Below the pieces are notes generated by a model, which worked only from the letters and a program-made list of their open reading frames with translations, was not told where the DNA came from and made no database searches. A DNA stretch of 64,000 bases from an uncultured Paracoccaceae bacterium (GTDB lineage: Bacteria > Pseudomonadota > Alphaproteobacteria > Rhodobacterales > Rhodobacteraceae), in NCBI GenBank assembly GCA_947499725.1, contig CANMPK010000003.1, positions 310,001 through 374,000 of the forward strand, read 5' to 3'. This document shows positions 8,897 through 16,236 of the stretch, one piece after another. The translations under genes were made by a program, and so were the position numbers. Numbering within the stretch: position 1 is the stretch's first letter; the number at the start of each line of letters is the position of its first letter.

Positions 8897-10066
8897 TTAG
8901 CCTTGGCCCGCTTTGCTTGCTATGCCATCAAGCCAAAGCATCAGCTTTGTCATTTGCGCATCCAACGCCAAGCGGCCATTGTCTACAAAATTCACAAAAC
9001 CAGACACATAAGGCTCGCCTTTCGGGAAGGCTTCGTTGACCTGTGGTGCGCTGGTATACACATAAACACCGGCTGCAATCACGAGCAGCGCAAGGGCGAA
9101 CCCCATTCGGCGCCCACCAGAGCGGCGCTGACCAATGGTCGGGCGACCGTCTGGCTGCTCTGAAGGAGAACGATCCTCTGTCGCGCGTAGGGTCGAATTG
9201 ATTTCTTCAATATCTGGCAGCAAATCGCGCCGCGAATTGGCTGGAACCACCTCTGGCTCCTGCTGAGGCGCATCAACGGGTACACCACGCATCCGCGCCA
9301 TCCGCTCGCGCGCCTGACGCGCCCGCGTTGCCGCTTCGTCATTTTGGTCCGGTTCATCAAGGCCAAGGTCAGGCTGGCTTTCCAGAATCTCTTCTTTGCG
9401 CAAAGACGCTTCCAGAGCGGCTTCTTCTTGCAATACACCCGCAACCGAAGGGTCTAACGAACGCCGTGGCAATTCAGAAGTGCGCGGCTCAACCTCTAGC
9501 TCATCCAATTGGTCATCAAAATCGTCTTCCGGAACCGCTTGGTGACTGTCTTCAAAGGTTTCTACATCTTGGATGTCTTGGTCCGCCGCGTCTTCCGCAT
9601 GGTCCTCGACATCAGCATCCAAATGCGCTTCCAGCTCGCTTTCAAACGCATCCGCTTGAGGATGCTCTGCGTCTTCTGCGGGGGCATCTTCCGCTTCAGG
9701 TAATTCTTCAGACACATCCGTTTGCTGCACAACATGATCCGGACGTGCGCGTGCCACAGCAGCCTTAACAGCCGCCGCAAGTGCTTCATCCGTTGCATCA
9801 CTCGATACAGTGACAGCAGGCGTTTCGCTCACGTCTGTCTCGACCGCGGCCTCTTCAGCCAAGGTGTCACTGGCATCAACCGCCGGAACCCAGTCTTCGT
9901 CAGGTCGTGTGACCGTCTCAAATTCATCGGGCTCAACAGGTGTCTCTACAGCGTCCTGAAACCAGGTCGAGCCACAGCTAGAGCATTGAACGTCCCGCCC
10001 TTCAGGCGGAATCACGTCCTCTGGTACTTCGTACTGAGCACCACAATTTGGGCAAACTAACCGCAT
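8897..10066 (-). CDS. zinc-ribbon (MJ0042-type) single-pass membrane protein
   Basis: The 389-residue protein begins MRLVCPNCGAQYEVPEDVIP and has a second CSSCG about 20 residues on, the paired CxxC of an MJ0042 zinc finger-like domain. A very acidic, Glu/Asp/Ala-rich stretch fills residues 45-290, and one hydrophobic segment lies near 325-345 before a short tail. The start at 10066 is chosen because the zinc motif begins there and GAGGGG lies upstream; longer in-frame reading has no family support. It diverges from ftsE. The role is unknown. Confidence 0.85.
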   Translation of the reverse strand: MRLVCPNCGAQYEVPEDVIPPEGRDVQCSSCGSTWFQDAVETPVEPDEFETVTRPDEDWVPAVDASDTLAEEAAVETDVSETPAVTVSSDATDEALAAAVKAAVARARPDHVVQQTDVSEELPEAEDAPAEDAEHPQADAFESELEAHLDADVEDHAEDAADQDIQDVETFEDSHQAVPEDDFDDQLDELEVEPRTSELPRRSLDPSVAGVLQEEAALEASLRKEEILESQPDLGLDEPDQNDEAATRARQARERMARMRGVPVDAPQQEPEVVPANSRRDLLPDIEEINSTLRATEDRSPSEQPDGRPTIGQRRSGGRRMGFALALLVIAAGVYVYTSAPQVNEAFPKGEPYVSGFVNFVDNGRLALDAQMTKLMLWLDGIASKAGQG

Positions 10067-10195
10067 GAACCCCTCAACCCCTGCAGGAAACCTCTTTAAA
10101 CCCAACATATTGTGTTTCTGATGCGCAGGAAAGTGCAAAGCTTGTGCGCACTGCATTGCAACCAAAGCGATGCTGCGGCACAACAGGACAAACCA

Positions 10196-10885
10196 ATGAG
10201 GGACCCTGTGATTGAACTGGACAACATCGCCTACAATTATGGCGGAGGCGAATTGCTAAGCGAAATTTCGCTCTCAATTCAGCCCGGGGACTTCTATTTC
10301 CTGACCGGCCCGTCTGGTGCGGGTAAAACAACGTTCCTGAAACTTTGCTATGGCGAGTTGACACCAACAGCAGGCCATACACGCCTATTCGGCCAAGATG
10401 TGCGCAGCATGTCACGCGATGACCATGCTATGTTGCGCCGCCGCGTTGGCGTTGTGCATCAGGATTGCCAGTTTCTGGATCACCTGCCTTTGGCGGACAA
10501 TGTGGCTTTGCCACTTACCGTGTCAGGCCGCGATGAGCTTGATAACCTTGCCAACCTCAAAGAGTTGCTCACATGGGTCGGTTTGAAAAACCGCGCCAAA
10601 GCTCTGCCGCCAGAATTGTCGGGGGGGGAACGACAGCGCGCCGCATTGGCCCGTGCCATCATCATGTCGCCAGACCTTGTTCTAGCAGATGAGCCTACTG
10701 GCAACGTGGATTGGGAAATGTCCCAGCGCCTTCTGCAATTGCTGGTCGAGCTGAATCACATGGGTAAGACCGTCGTGATTGCGACCCACGATATGAATCT
10801 GATCCGCGCTGCGAAATCCAAGGTCCAAGCTCGCGTGTTGCGTATTGCAAACCGCCGACTGCAATTGGCAGGGGCAGACCTATGA
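10196..10885 (+). CDS. ftsE: cell division ATP-binding protein FtsE
   Basis: The 229-residue ABC ATPase carries Walker A GPSGAGKTT, the signature LSGGERQRAALARA and Walker B LVLADEPTGNVD. With FtsX it forms the FtsEX complex at the division septum, which activates peptidoglycan hydrolases. The ATG at 10196 gives the family's normal N-terminus (MRDPVIEL); an upstream start would add 28 unsupported residues. AGGA precedes it. The ftsX ATG overlaps the ftsE stop (ATGA), so the two are translationally coupled. Confidence 0.93.
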   Translation: MRDPVIELDNIAYNYGGGELLSEISLSIQPGDFYFLTGPSGAGKTTFLKLCYGELTPTAGHTRLFGQDVRSMSRDDHAMLRRRVGVVHQDCQFLDHLPLADNVALPLTVSGRDELDNLANLKELLTWVGLKNRAKALPPELSGGERQRAALARAIIMSPDLVLADEPTGNVDWEMSQRLLQLLVELNHMGKTVVIATHDMNLIRAAKSKVQARVLRIANRRLQLAGADL

Positions 10886-11787
10886 AGCGTATTCTGGCAG
10901 ATATCATCGCTGTTTTCGTGGGCGACGCCCAAGCTGACCGAATGGTGCCGCCTACCGGATTTACCGCGCGTCTCACCCTGTTTGCCTCTGGCGCAATGGC
11001 GTTCCTTGCGGTCTTCGCATTGGCTTTGTCACTGGCGTCTGGCCGTTTGGCTCACCGTTGGGGGCAAGAATTGGCCCAAAGCTCGACCCTGCGCATCTCT
11101 GCACCCGTCGAGCAAATCGCCGCCCAAACCGAAGCCGCAATGCGCGTTTTGCAAACCACCCCAGGCATCGCCAGCGCGGCCCCGCTGAGCGACGAAGAAC
11201 AACGCGCCTTGCTTGCCCCGTGGTTTGGCCCAGACCTACCAGTCGAAAGCCTGCCAATCCCGCAGTTGATCACCATCGAAGAAACCGCCGAAGGGTATGA
11301 CGCGGCTGGCCTGCGCTTGCGCCTTCAAGCCGAGGTCCCTGGCGCCATCCTTGATGATCACACCCGCTGGCGTAAGCCTTTGCAGCAATCTGCAAGCCGC
11401 CTGCGCCTGTTGGGTTTCTTATCCATTGTCCTGATCGCAGCCGTCACAGCGACCATGATCACCCTCGCGGCCAACGCCGCCCTTGCTGCCAATGCCAAGG
11501 TGATCGCGGTTTTGCGCGTCGTGGGTGCGCAAGACAGCTATATTGCCAAAGCCTTTGTACGCCGCTTTACCCTGCGCGCCCTAACAGGTGCCGCTGCCGG
11601 CACCATCTTAGGGTTGGGGGCTGTGCTATTGCTGCCCTCTGCACAGGAGCAAGCAGGATTTCTAACAGGGCTCGGTTTCCAAGGGTTCTCGGCGGTTTGG
11701 CTGATCCTGCTACCGATCCTCGCGGCCACTGTGGCCTTCCTTGCGACGGGCGCGGCTGCGCGTCGCACTCTGTCGGAGCTTCGCTAA
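10882..11787 (+). CDS. ftsX: cell division protein FtsX
   Basis: The 301-residue permease has an N-terminal membrane segment near residues 30-55, a periplasmic domain to about 170, and three C-terminal membrane segments (about 173-198, 225-250, 268-292), the FtsX topology. It overlaps ftsE by 4 bp. Periplasmic domains of FtsX recruit amidase activators in other bacteria; the partner here is not visible. plsC starts 1 nt after its stop. Confidence 0.92.
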   Translation: MKRILADIIAVFVGDAQADRMVPPTGFTARLTLFASGAMAFLAVFALALSLASGRLAHRWGQELAQSSTLRISAPVEQIAAQTEAAMRVLQTTPGIASAAPLSDEEQRALLAPWFGPDLPVESLPIPQLITIEETAEGYDAAGLRLRLQAEVPGAILDDHTRWRKPLQQSASRLRLLGFLSIVLIAAVTATMITLAANAALAANAKVIAVLRVVGAQDSYIAKAFVRRFTLRALTGAAAGTILGLGAVLLLPSAQEQAGFLTGLGFQGFSAVWLILLPILAATVAFLATGAAARRTLSELR

Positions 11788-11788
11788 T

Positions 11789-12532
11789 ATGATCTTTCAG
11801 TGGATTCGCTCGCTGGTCTTTATCATCCAGATGTATGTGATGATGCTCTTGATGGGCGTGGCCTGCTTTATCCCATCCTTGCTGAGCCGTAAAATGGCCA
11901 TCGCCAGCATGCGGGCCTATTGCGCTTGGGTGCAGTTTTCCCTGCGCTGGATCTGCGGCCTGACCACCGAAGTGCGCGGCGCGGTCCCGCAAGAGGAAGT
12001 GATCGTCGCCTCCAAACACCAATCCTTCTTGGATATCCTCCTGCTGATGGGGGCTCTGCCATCCGGCAAGTTCATCATGAAGCGAGAGTTGATCTTCACC
12101 CCGATCCTCGGCCAATACGCCCTGCGCATCGGCTGCGTGCCGGTCAATCGCGGCAAGCGCGGCAAAGCCATTGCCAAGATGAAAGCAGATGTAGAAAACG
12201 GCGCACAGCACCCGGGCCAGCTGATCATCTATCCGCAGGGCACACGGATCAAGCCAGGCGTCAAAGCCCCTTTTAAGGTGGGCACCTTCATCCTGTATGA
12301 ACAACTCGAACAGCCATGCGTCCCAGCCGCCACCAACGTTGGCCTGTTTTGGCCACGCAAAGGCATCATGCGCAAACCGGGTCATGCGGTGATCGAGTTT
12401 CTAGAGCCGATCCCTGTCGGGCTCGATCAAAAAGCCTTTATGGATCGCCTCGAAACTCAGGTGGAAACGCGTTCAGACGCGCTGATGCAAGACGCCGGTT
12501 TTGCGCCTGAGGCAGAGCTGTCAAAAGCCTGA
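11789..12532 (+). CDS. plsC: 1-acyl-sn-glycerol-3-phosphate acyltransferase
   Basis: The 247-residue membrane-bound acyltransferase converts lysophosphatidate to phosphatidate in phospholipid synthesis. The catalytic HX4D motif is KHQSFLD near residue 75, with the VNRGKRG substrate motif and the IYPQGTR motif further on. Two N-terminal hydrophobic segments anchor it. The ATG lies 1 nt after the ftsX stop and GGAG lies within the ftsX end, so ftsE-ftsX-plsC are one operon. The gene is followed by a candidate terminator. Confidence 0.92.
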   Translation: MIFQWIRSLVFIIQMYVMMLLMGVACFIPSLLSRKMAIASMRAYCAWVQFSLRWICGLTTEVRGAVPQEEVIVASKHQSFLDILLLMGALPSGKFIMKRELIFTPILGQYALRIGCVPVNRGKRGKAIAKMKADVENGAQHPGQLIIYPQGTRIKPGVKAPFKVGTFILYEQLEQPCVPAATNVGLFWPRKGIMRKPGHAVIEFLEPIPVGLDQKAFMDRLETQVETRSDALMQDAGFAPEAELSKA

Positions 12533-12539
12533 TCACCAA

Positions 12540-12587
12540 TTCTCAAACCGACGCACGGGTTTGTGACAGGGCTTGAGAAGACTTTTT
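12540..12587 (+). terminator. candidate terminator behind plsC
   Basis: TTCTCAA (12540-12546) pairs with TTGAGAA (12573-12579), and an inner AAACC/GGGTTT pair can stack inside it. TTTTT follows at 12583-12587. The stem is AU-rich and the loop long, so termination may be modest. Confidence 0.45.
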
Positions 12588-12649
12588 AAAACAAATCCCT
12601 AAATTGAACTTAACGAAGCCGACCGCGCCGTGCGGCGACGTTGCATAGC

Positions 12650-12701
12650 GCGCAGAGCGACAGCGTATCTCCCCCGGTACAAACCCCCTGTCGTTCTGCG
12701 C
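12650..12701. ncRNA. strong intergenic stem-loop, possible small RNA
   Basis: Between plsC and lpd, GCGCAGAGCGACAG (12650-12663) pairs with CTGTCGTTCTGCGC (12688-12701): 14 bp with one G-U pair on the plus strand. The 24-nt loop carries a run of five C and another of four to five C. No ORF is credible here and no T run follows directly, so it is not a plain terminator. Either strand could be the transcribed one. No known RNA family is recognised. Confidence 0.35.
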
Positions 12702-12744
12702 ATCCCCCAACTGCGCACTACCCTGAGTACCCAGAGTAACAAGT

Positions 12745-12772
12745 AAAAAGGCGACCCGATTGGGTCGCCTTT
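12745..12772 (-). terminator. Rho-independent terminator behind lpd
   Basis: A perfect 11-bp stem (AAAGGCGACCC 12747-12757, GGGTCGCCTTT 12762-12772) with a 4-nt loop ends in a minus-strand T run (AAAAA at 12745-12749). It lies 25 bp after the lpd stop and closes the suc operon. Confidence 0.9.
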
Positions 12773-12796
12773 CTTTGTGTCTATGTCTCCGATCGC

Positions 12797-14191
12797 TTAC
12801 GCGTGGATTGGGCCATCGCCACAAGCCAGCGCCGCTTCGCGCACTGCTTCGGAGTAGGTCGGGTGCGCGTGACATGTCAGCGCGATGTCCTGTGCAGAAG
12901 CGCCAAATTCCATCGCAACACAGATCTCGTGGATCATGTCGCCCGCCGCAGGACCGATGATCGCCGCGCCCAGCACACGATCTGTTTCCGCATCTGCGAT
13001 CAGCTTCACAAAGCCTTCTGCTTGGCCAACAGCCTTCGCACGGCCATTGCCCATGAAGGAGAATTTACCAACCTTCACCTTGCGGCCTTCAGCCTTCAGC
13101 GCGTCTTCGGTTTGGCCCACTGTTGCGACTTCTGGTGTTGTGTAAACAACGCCAGGGATCACAGAGTAGTTCACGTGGCCATGTTTGCCCGCCAGAACCT
13201 CAGCGACGGCCATGCCTTCGTCTTCAGCTTTGTGCGCCAGCATTGGGCCTTCGATCACATCGCCAATCGCGTAAACGCCAGGCACGTTTGTGGCCCACTG
13301 GCCATCCACAGCCACTTGGCCACGCTCTGTCATCTTCACGCCAAGCGCATCCAAGCCCAGACCTTCGGCAAATGGCTTACGGCCTGTGGCCACCAGCACA
13401 ACATCTGCGTCGATCACAACATCATCGCCACCCGCTTTCGGTGCATAAGTCACCTTGGTTTTGGTCTTAGAGGCTTCTGTGCTTTTCACAGCCGCACCCA
13501 TGATGAAGTTCAGACCCTGCTTTTCAAGGATCTTCTTGAAAGAACGCTGAACGTCTTTGTCCATACCTGGGCAAACCGCGTCCATGTATTCAACAACAGT
13601 CACTTCCGCGCCCAAACGAGCGTAGACAGAACCCAGTTCCAAACCAATCACGCCCGCGCCGATCACAACCATCTTCTTCGGTGTTTTCTTCAGCTCCAGC
13701 GCGCCTGTGCTGTCCACGACAACGCCCGCGTCATTGTCAACGTTTACGCCCGGCAGGGAAGACGGCACGGAACCAGAGGCAATCACGATGTTCTTAGTGT
13801 CGTAAGTTGTGTCGCCCACAGTGACCTTGCCAGCCGCAGGAATAGACGCCCAGCCTTTCAGCCAGTCGATCTTGTTCTTCTTCATCAAGAACTCAACACC
13901 GCCAGTGTTCTGGCCGATGACTTCGTCTTTGTAAGTCAGCATCTGCTTCCAATCCACGGAAGGAGATTTGCCTTTCAGGCCCATGCCAGCAAAGTTATGC
14001 TCTGCTTCATGCAGCATGTGTGTGGCGTGCAGCAGCGCTTTGGAAGGGATACAGCCTACGTTCAGGCAAGTGCCGCCCAATGTCTCGCGGCCTTCCACGA
14101 TAGCGGTTTTCAGGCCCAGTTGGGCACAGCGGACAGCGGATACATAGCCGCCAGGGCCTGCACCGATGATGATGACGTCATATTGGGACAT
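12797..14191 (-). CDS. lpdA: dihydrolipoyl dehydrogenase (E3 of the 2-oxoglutarate complex)
   Basis: The 464-residue flavoprotein reoxidises dihydrolipoamide with NAD+. The redox disulfide is in [12 protein letters not shown] (Cys42, Cys47), the FAD site is [13 protein letters not shown] at the start, and the catalytic His-Glu pair is in HAHPTYSE near 440. Its place at the end of the suc operon, after sucB, points to the 2-oxoglutarate dehydrogenase complex, though such enzymes can serve other complexes. A small membrane-protein gene separates it from sucB. The ribosome site (GAGGTT) is moderate. Confidence 0.96.
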   Translation of the reverse strand: MSQYDVIIIGAGPGGYVSAVRCAQLGLKTAIVEGRETLGGTCLNVGCIPSKALLHATHMLHEAEHNFAGMGLKGKSPSVDWKQMLTYKDEVIGQNTGGVEFLMKKNKIDWLKGWASIPAAGKVTVGDTTYDTKNIVIASGSVPSSLPGVNVDNDAGVVVDSTGALELKKTPKKMVVIGAGVIGLELGSVYARLGAEVTVVEYMDAVCPGMDKDVQRSFKKILEKQGLNFIMGAAVKSTEASKTKTKVTYAPKAGGDDVVIDADVVLVATGRKPFAEGLGLDALGVKMTERGQVAVDGQWATNVPGVYAIGDVIEGPMLAHKAEDEGMAVAEVLAGKHGHVNYSVIPGVVYTTPEVATVGQTEDALKAEGRKVKVGKFSFMGNGRAKAVGQAEGFVKLIADAETDRVLGAAIIGPAAGDMIHEICVAMEFGASAQDIALTCHAHPTYSEAVREAALACGDGPIHA

Positions 14192-14221
14192 GGTTAGATA
14201 ACCTCAGTTGAAATAGCGGTA

Positions 14222-14617
14222 TTAGGTGACAGAGGGGTTTTCAATGACACCTAAGACAAGTGTAAGAACGCCAGAAAGAAATACTGCAGTAGAGCACAAA
14301 GTACCTATGGCGTTTAGTGTAACGATATTTTCACTTAGTCGTTTAAGTGGGTTTTTCTGTGATTGGCGCGCTGCGTTCACGTAGTTAGTGACCACCAATA
14401 AAAGGCAAATGGCCAAGCTTGTTAGAAAGAGAATTAGCGAAATTCTGAGCCCATTTAACGAGATGGTAAAATTAACTTGGACATGTGAGTTCCCAAGAAA
14501 TGTTAACACCACAACAAACGCGCCACTGTTGAGTGTAACCAAGGTACGAAGCGCAAATAGACCAAGTTCACGAACAATGTTCGCTTGCCATTCTAGGTGC
14601 TTTTCCAGTTCACTCAA
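14222..14617 (-). CDS. hypothetical small membrane protein between sucB and lpd
   Basis: The 131-residue product has three hydrophobic helices (about residues 30-46, 57-80 and 104-126) separated by short polar stretches, and no recognised domain. The best start is a TTG at 14617 preceded by AGGAGA; no nearby ATG fits. Its AT-richer composition than sucB and lpd, and the palindromic repeat just upstream, suggest later insertion into the operon. It reads in the same direction as its neighbours and leaves 30 bp before lpd, so it is probably co-transcribed. No function can be given. Confidence 0.65.
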   Translation of the reverse strand: MSELEKHLEWQANIVRELGLFALRTLVTLNSGAFVVVLTFLGNSHVQVNFTISLNGLRISLILFLTSLAICLLLVVTNYVNAARQSQKNPLKRLSENIVTLNAIGTLCSTAVFLSGVLTLVLGVIENPSVT

Positions 14618-14631
14618 ACTCTTCTCCTACA

Positions 14632-14678
14632 GCCCGGCACCGCCGGGCAGCGCCCGACCCTCCCCACGGGAGGGCGCT
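14632..14678. repeat. GC-rich palindromic intergenic element
   Basis: Two hairpins lie side by side: GCCCGGC/GCCGGGC (14632-14638 and 14642-14648) and AGCGCC...CTCCC-CAC-GGGAG-GGCGCT (14649-14678), followed by more C-rich sequence. It sits between sucB and the inserted membrane-protein gene. The shape is that of a REP-like palindromic repeat; only one copy is in this window, so dispersal is an inference from memory of similar elements in Roseobacter genomes. Confidence 0.5.
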
Positions 14679-14730
14679 TCGCACCCACCCAGGGTCAGGC
14701 GCAGCCCTCTGTGAGGAAGGTCGGATTGCA

Positions 14731-16230
14731 TTACAGATCCATCAGCAGGCGACGTGGATCTTCCAGCGCTTCTTTCACGCGCACAAGGAAGGTCACCGCG
14801 CCTTTGCCGTCAACGATACGGTGGTCATAAGACAGCGCCAGATACATCATCGGGCGGATTTCCACTTTGCCGTTGATCGCCATTGGGCGGTCCTGAATTT
14901 TGTGCATGCCCAGAATACCAGACTGCGGTGGGTTCAGGATCGGGGAAGACATCAGAGAGCCATAGACACCACCGTTAGAGATGGTGAACGAGCCGCCCTG
15001 CATCTCTGCCATAGACAGTTTGCCGTCACGGGCGCGTTTGCCTTTTTCAGCAATCGCTTTTTCGATGTCAGCAAAGCCCATCGCGTCCGCGTCGCGGATC
15101 ACAGGCACAACCAAGCCCGTTGGTGTACCGGCTGCGATACCCATGTGGACGAAGTTCTTGTACACGATGTCTGTGCCGTCGATCTCAGCGTTCACTTCTG
15201 GCACTTCTTTCAGTGCGTGAACACAGGCCTTTGTAAAGAAGGACATGAAGCCCAGCTTTACGCCGTGTTTCTTCAGGAACAGATCTTTGTACTCGTTGCG
15301 CAGCGCCATCACCTCGGTCATGTCGACCTCGTTGTAGGTGGTCAGCATCGCCGCTGTGTTCTGAGAGTCCTTCAGACGTTTCGCAATTGTCTGACGCAGG
15401 CGTGTCATCTTCACACGCTCTTCACGAGACGCATCGTCTGCGGCCACTGGCGCACGAGGCGCGGCTGCGGCTGCTGGCGCAGGGGCCGCCGCTGGGGCGA
15501 TCGCTGCTTTCAGCACGTCTTCTTTCATGATGCGACCATCACGGCCAGAACCTTGAACCTGACCTGCGGTCAGACCTTTTTCAGCCATCAGCTTGTTGGC
15601 AGACGGCGCGTTTTCCACGTCTTTGCCGGCTGTCGCTGCGGCAGGTGCCGCCGCCGCTGGGGCCGCTGCAGGTGCTGCTGCACCGCCGCCAGAAGACAGA
15701 ACCGCCAGTTTCGCAGTTGCATCCACTGTTGTGCCTTCCGCTGCAACGATTTCTGTCAGAACGCCTGCTGCTGGGGCTGGAACTTCAACAGACACTTTGT
15801 CTGTTTCCAGCTCACACAGCATTTCGTCTGCTGCTACAGTGTCGCCAACTTGCTTGAACCATGTGGAAACAGTTGCTTCTGTTACGGATTCACCAAGTGT
15901 TGGCACCATAACGTCAACAGTCGCTGCTGCCGCTGCCGGAGCTGCTTCTGCCGCTGGAGCTGCCGCCGCCGCTGGGGCAGGGGCCGCGCCTTCGCCAGCA
16001 ACGATGGTCGCCAGCAGCGCGTCAACACCAACAGTGTCGCCTTCGGCTGCAATGATTTCGCCCATCACGCCAGCGGCCGTCGCAGGCACTTCAACAGTCA
16101 CCTTGTCTGTTTCCAGCTCACACAGCATTTCATCAACAGCAACCGCGTCGCCTGGTTTCTTGAACCATGTTGCAACTGTTGCTTCGGTCACGCTTTCGCC
16201 CAGTGTCGGGACGCGTACTTCGGTGGTCAT
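14731..16230 (-). CDS. sucB: dihydrolipoyl succinyltransferase (E2 of 2-oxoglutarate dehydrogenase), two lipoyl domains
   Basis: This 499-residue E2 protein moves succinyl groups to CoA. It has two tandem lipoyl domains with the lipoyl lysines in ELETDKV (Lys43 and Lys146), Ala/Pro-rich linkers, an E3/E1-binding domain near 210-245, and a catalytic domain ending in [10 protein letters not shown] near residue 470. E. coli SucB has only one lipoyl domain; the duplicated form occurs in several Alphaproteobacteria. It follows sucA by 6 bp, so the two are coupled. Confidence 0.96.
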   Translation of the reverse strand: MTTEVRVPTLGESVTEATVATWFKKPGDAVAVDEMLCELETDKVTVEVPATAAGVMGEIIAAEGDTVGVDALLATIVAGEGAAPAPAAAAAPAAEAAPAAAAATVDVMVPTLGESVTEATVSTWFKQVGDTVAADEMLCELETDKVSVEVPAPAAGVLTEIVAAEGTTVDATAKLAVLSSGGGAAAPAAAPAAAAPAAATAGKDVENAPSANKLMAEKGLTAGQVQGSGRDGRIMKEDVLKAAIAPAAAPAPAAAAAPRAPVAADDASREERVKMTRLRQTIAKRLKDSQNTAAMLTTYNEVDMTEVMALRNEYKDLFLKKHGVKLGFMSFFTKACVHALKEVPEVNAEIDGTDIVYKNFVHMGIAAGTPTGLVVPVIRDADAMGFADIEKAIAEKGKRARDGKLSMAEMQGGSFTISNGGVYGSLMSSPILNPPQSGILGMHKIQDRPMAINGKVEIRPMMYLALSYDHRIVDGKGAVTFLVRVKEALEDPRRLLMDL

Positions 16231-16236
16231 TGTTTT

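Noticed and set aside
12803-14197. 464-residue open frame opposite lpd
   Set aside because: It is an exact shadow of lpd in composition, full of Cys/His/Arg, and has no domain or ribosome site.
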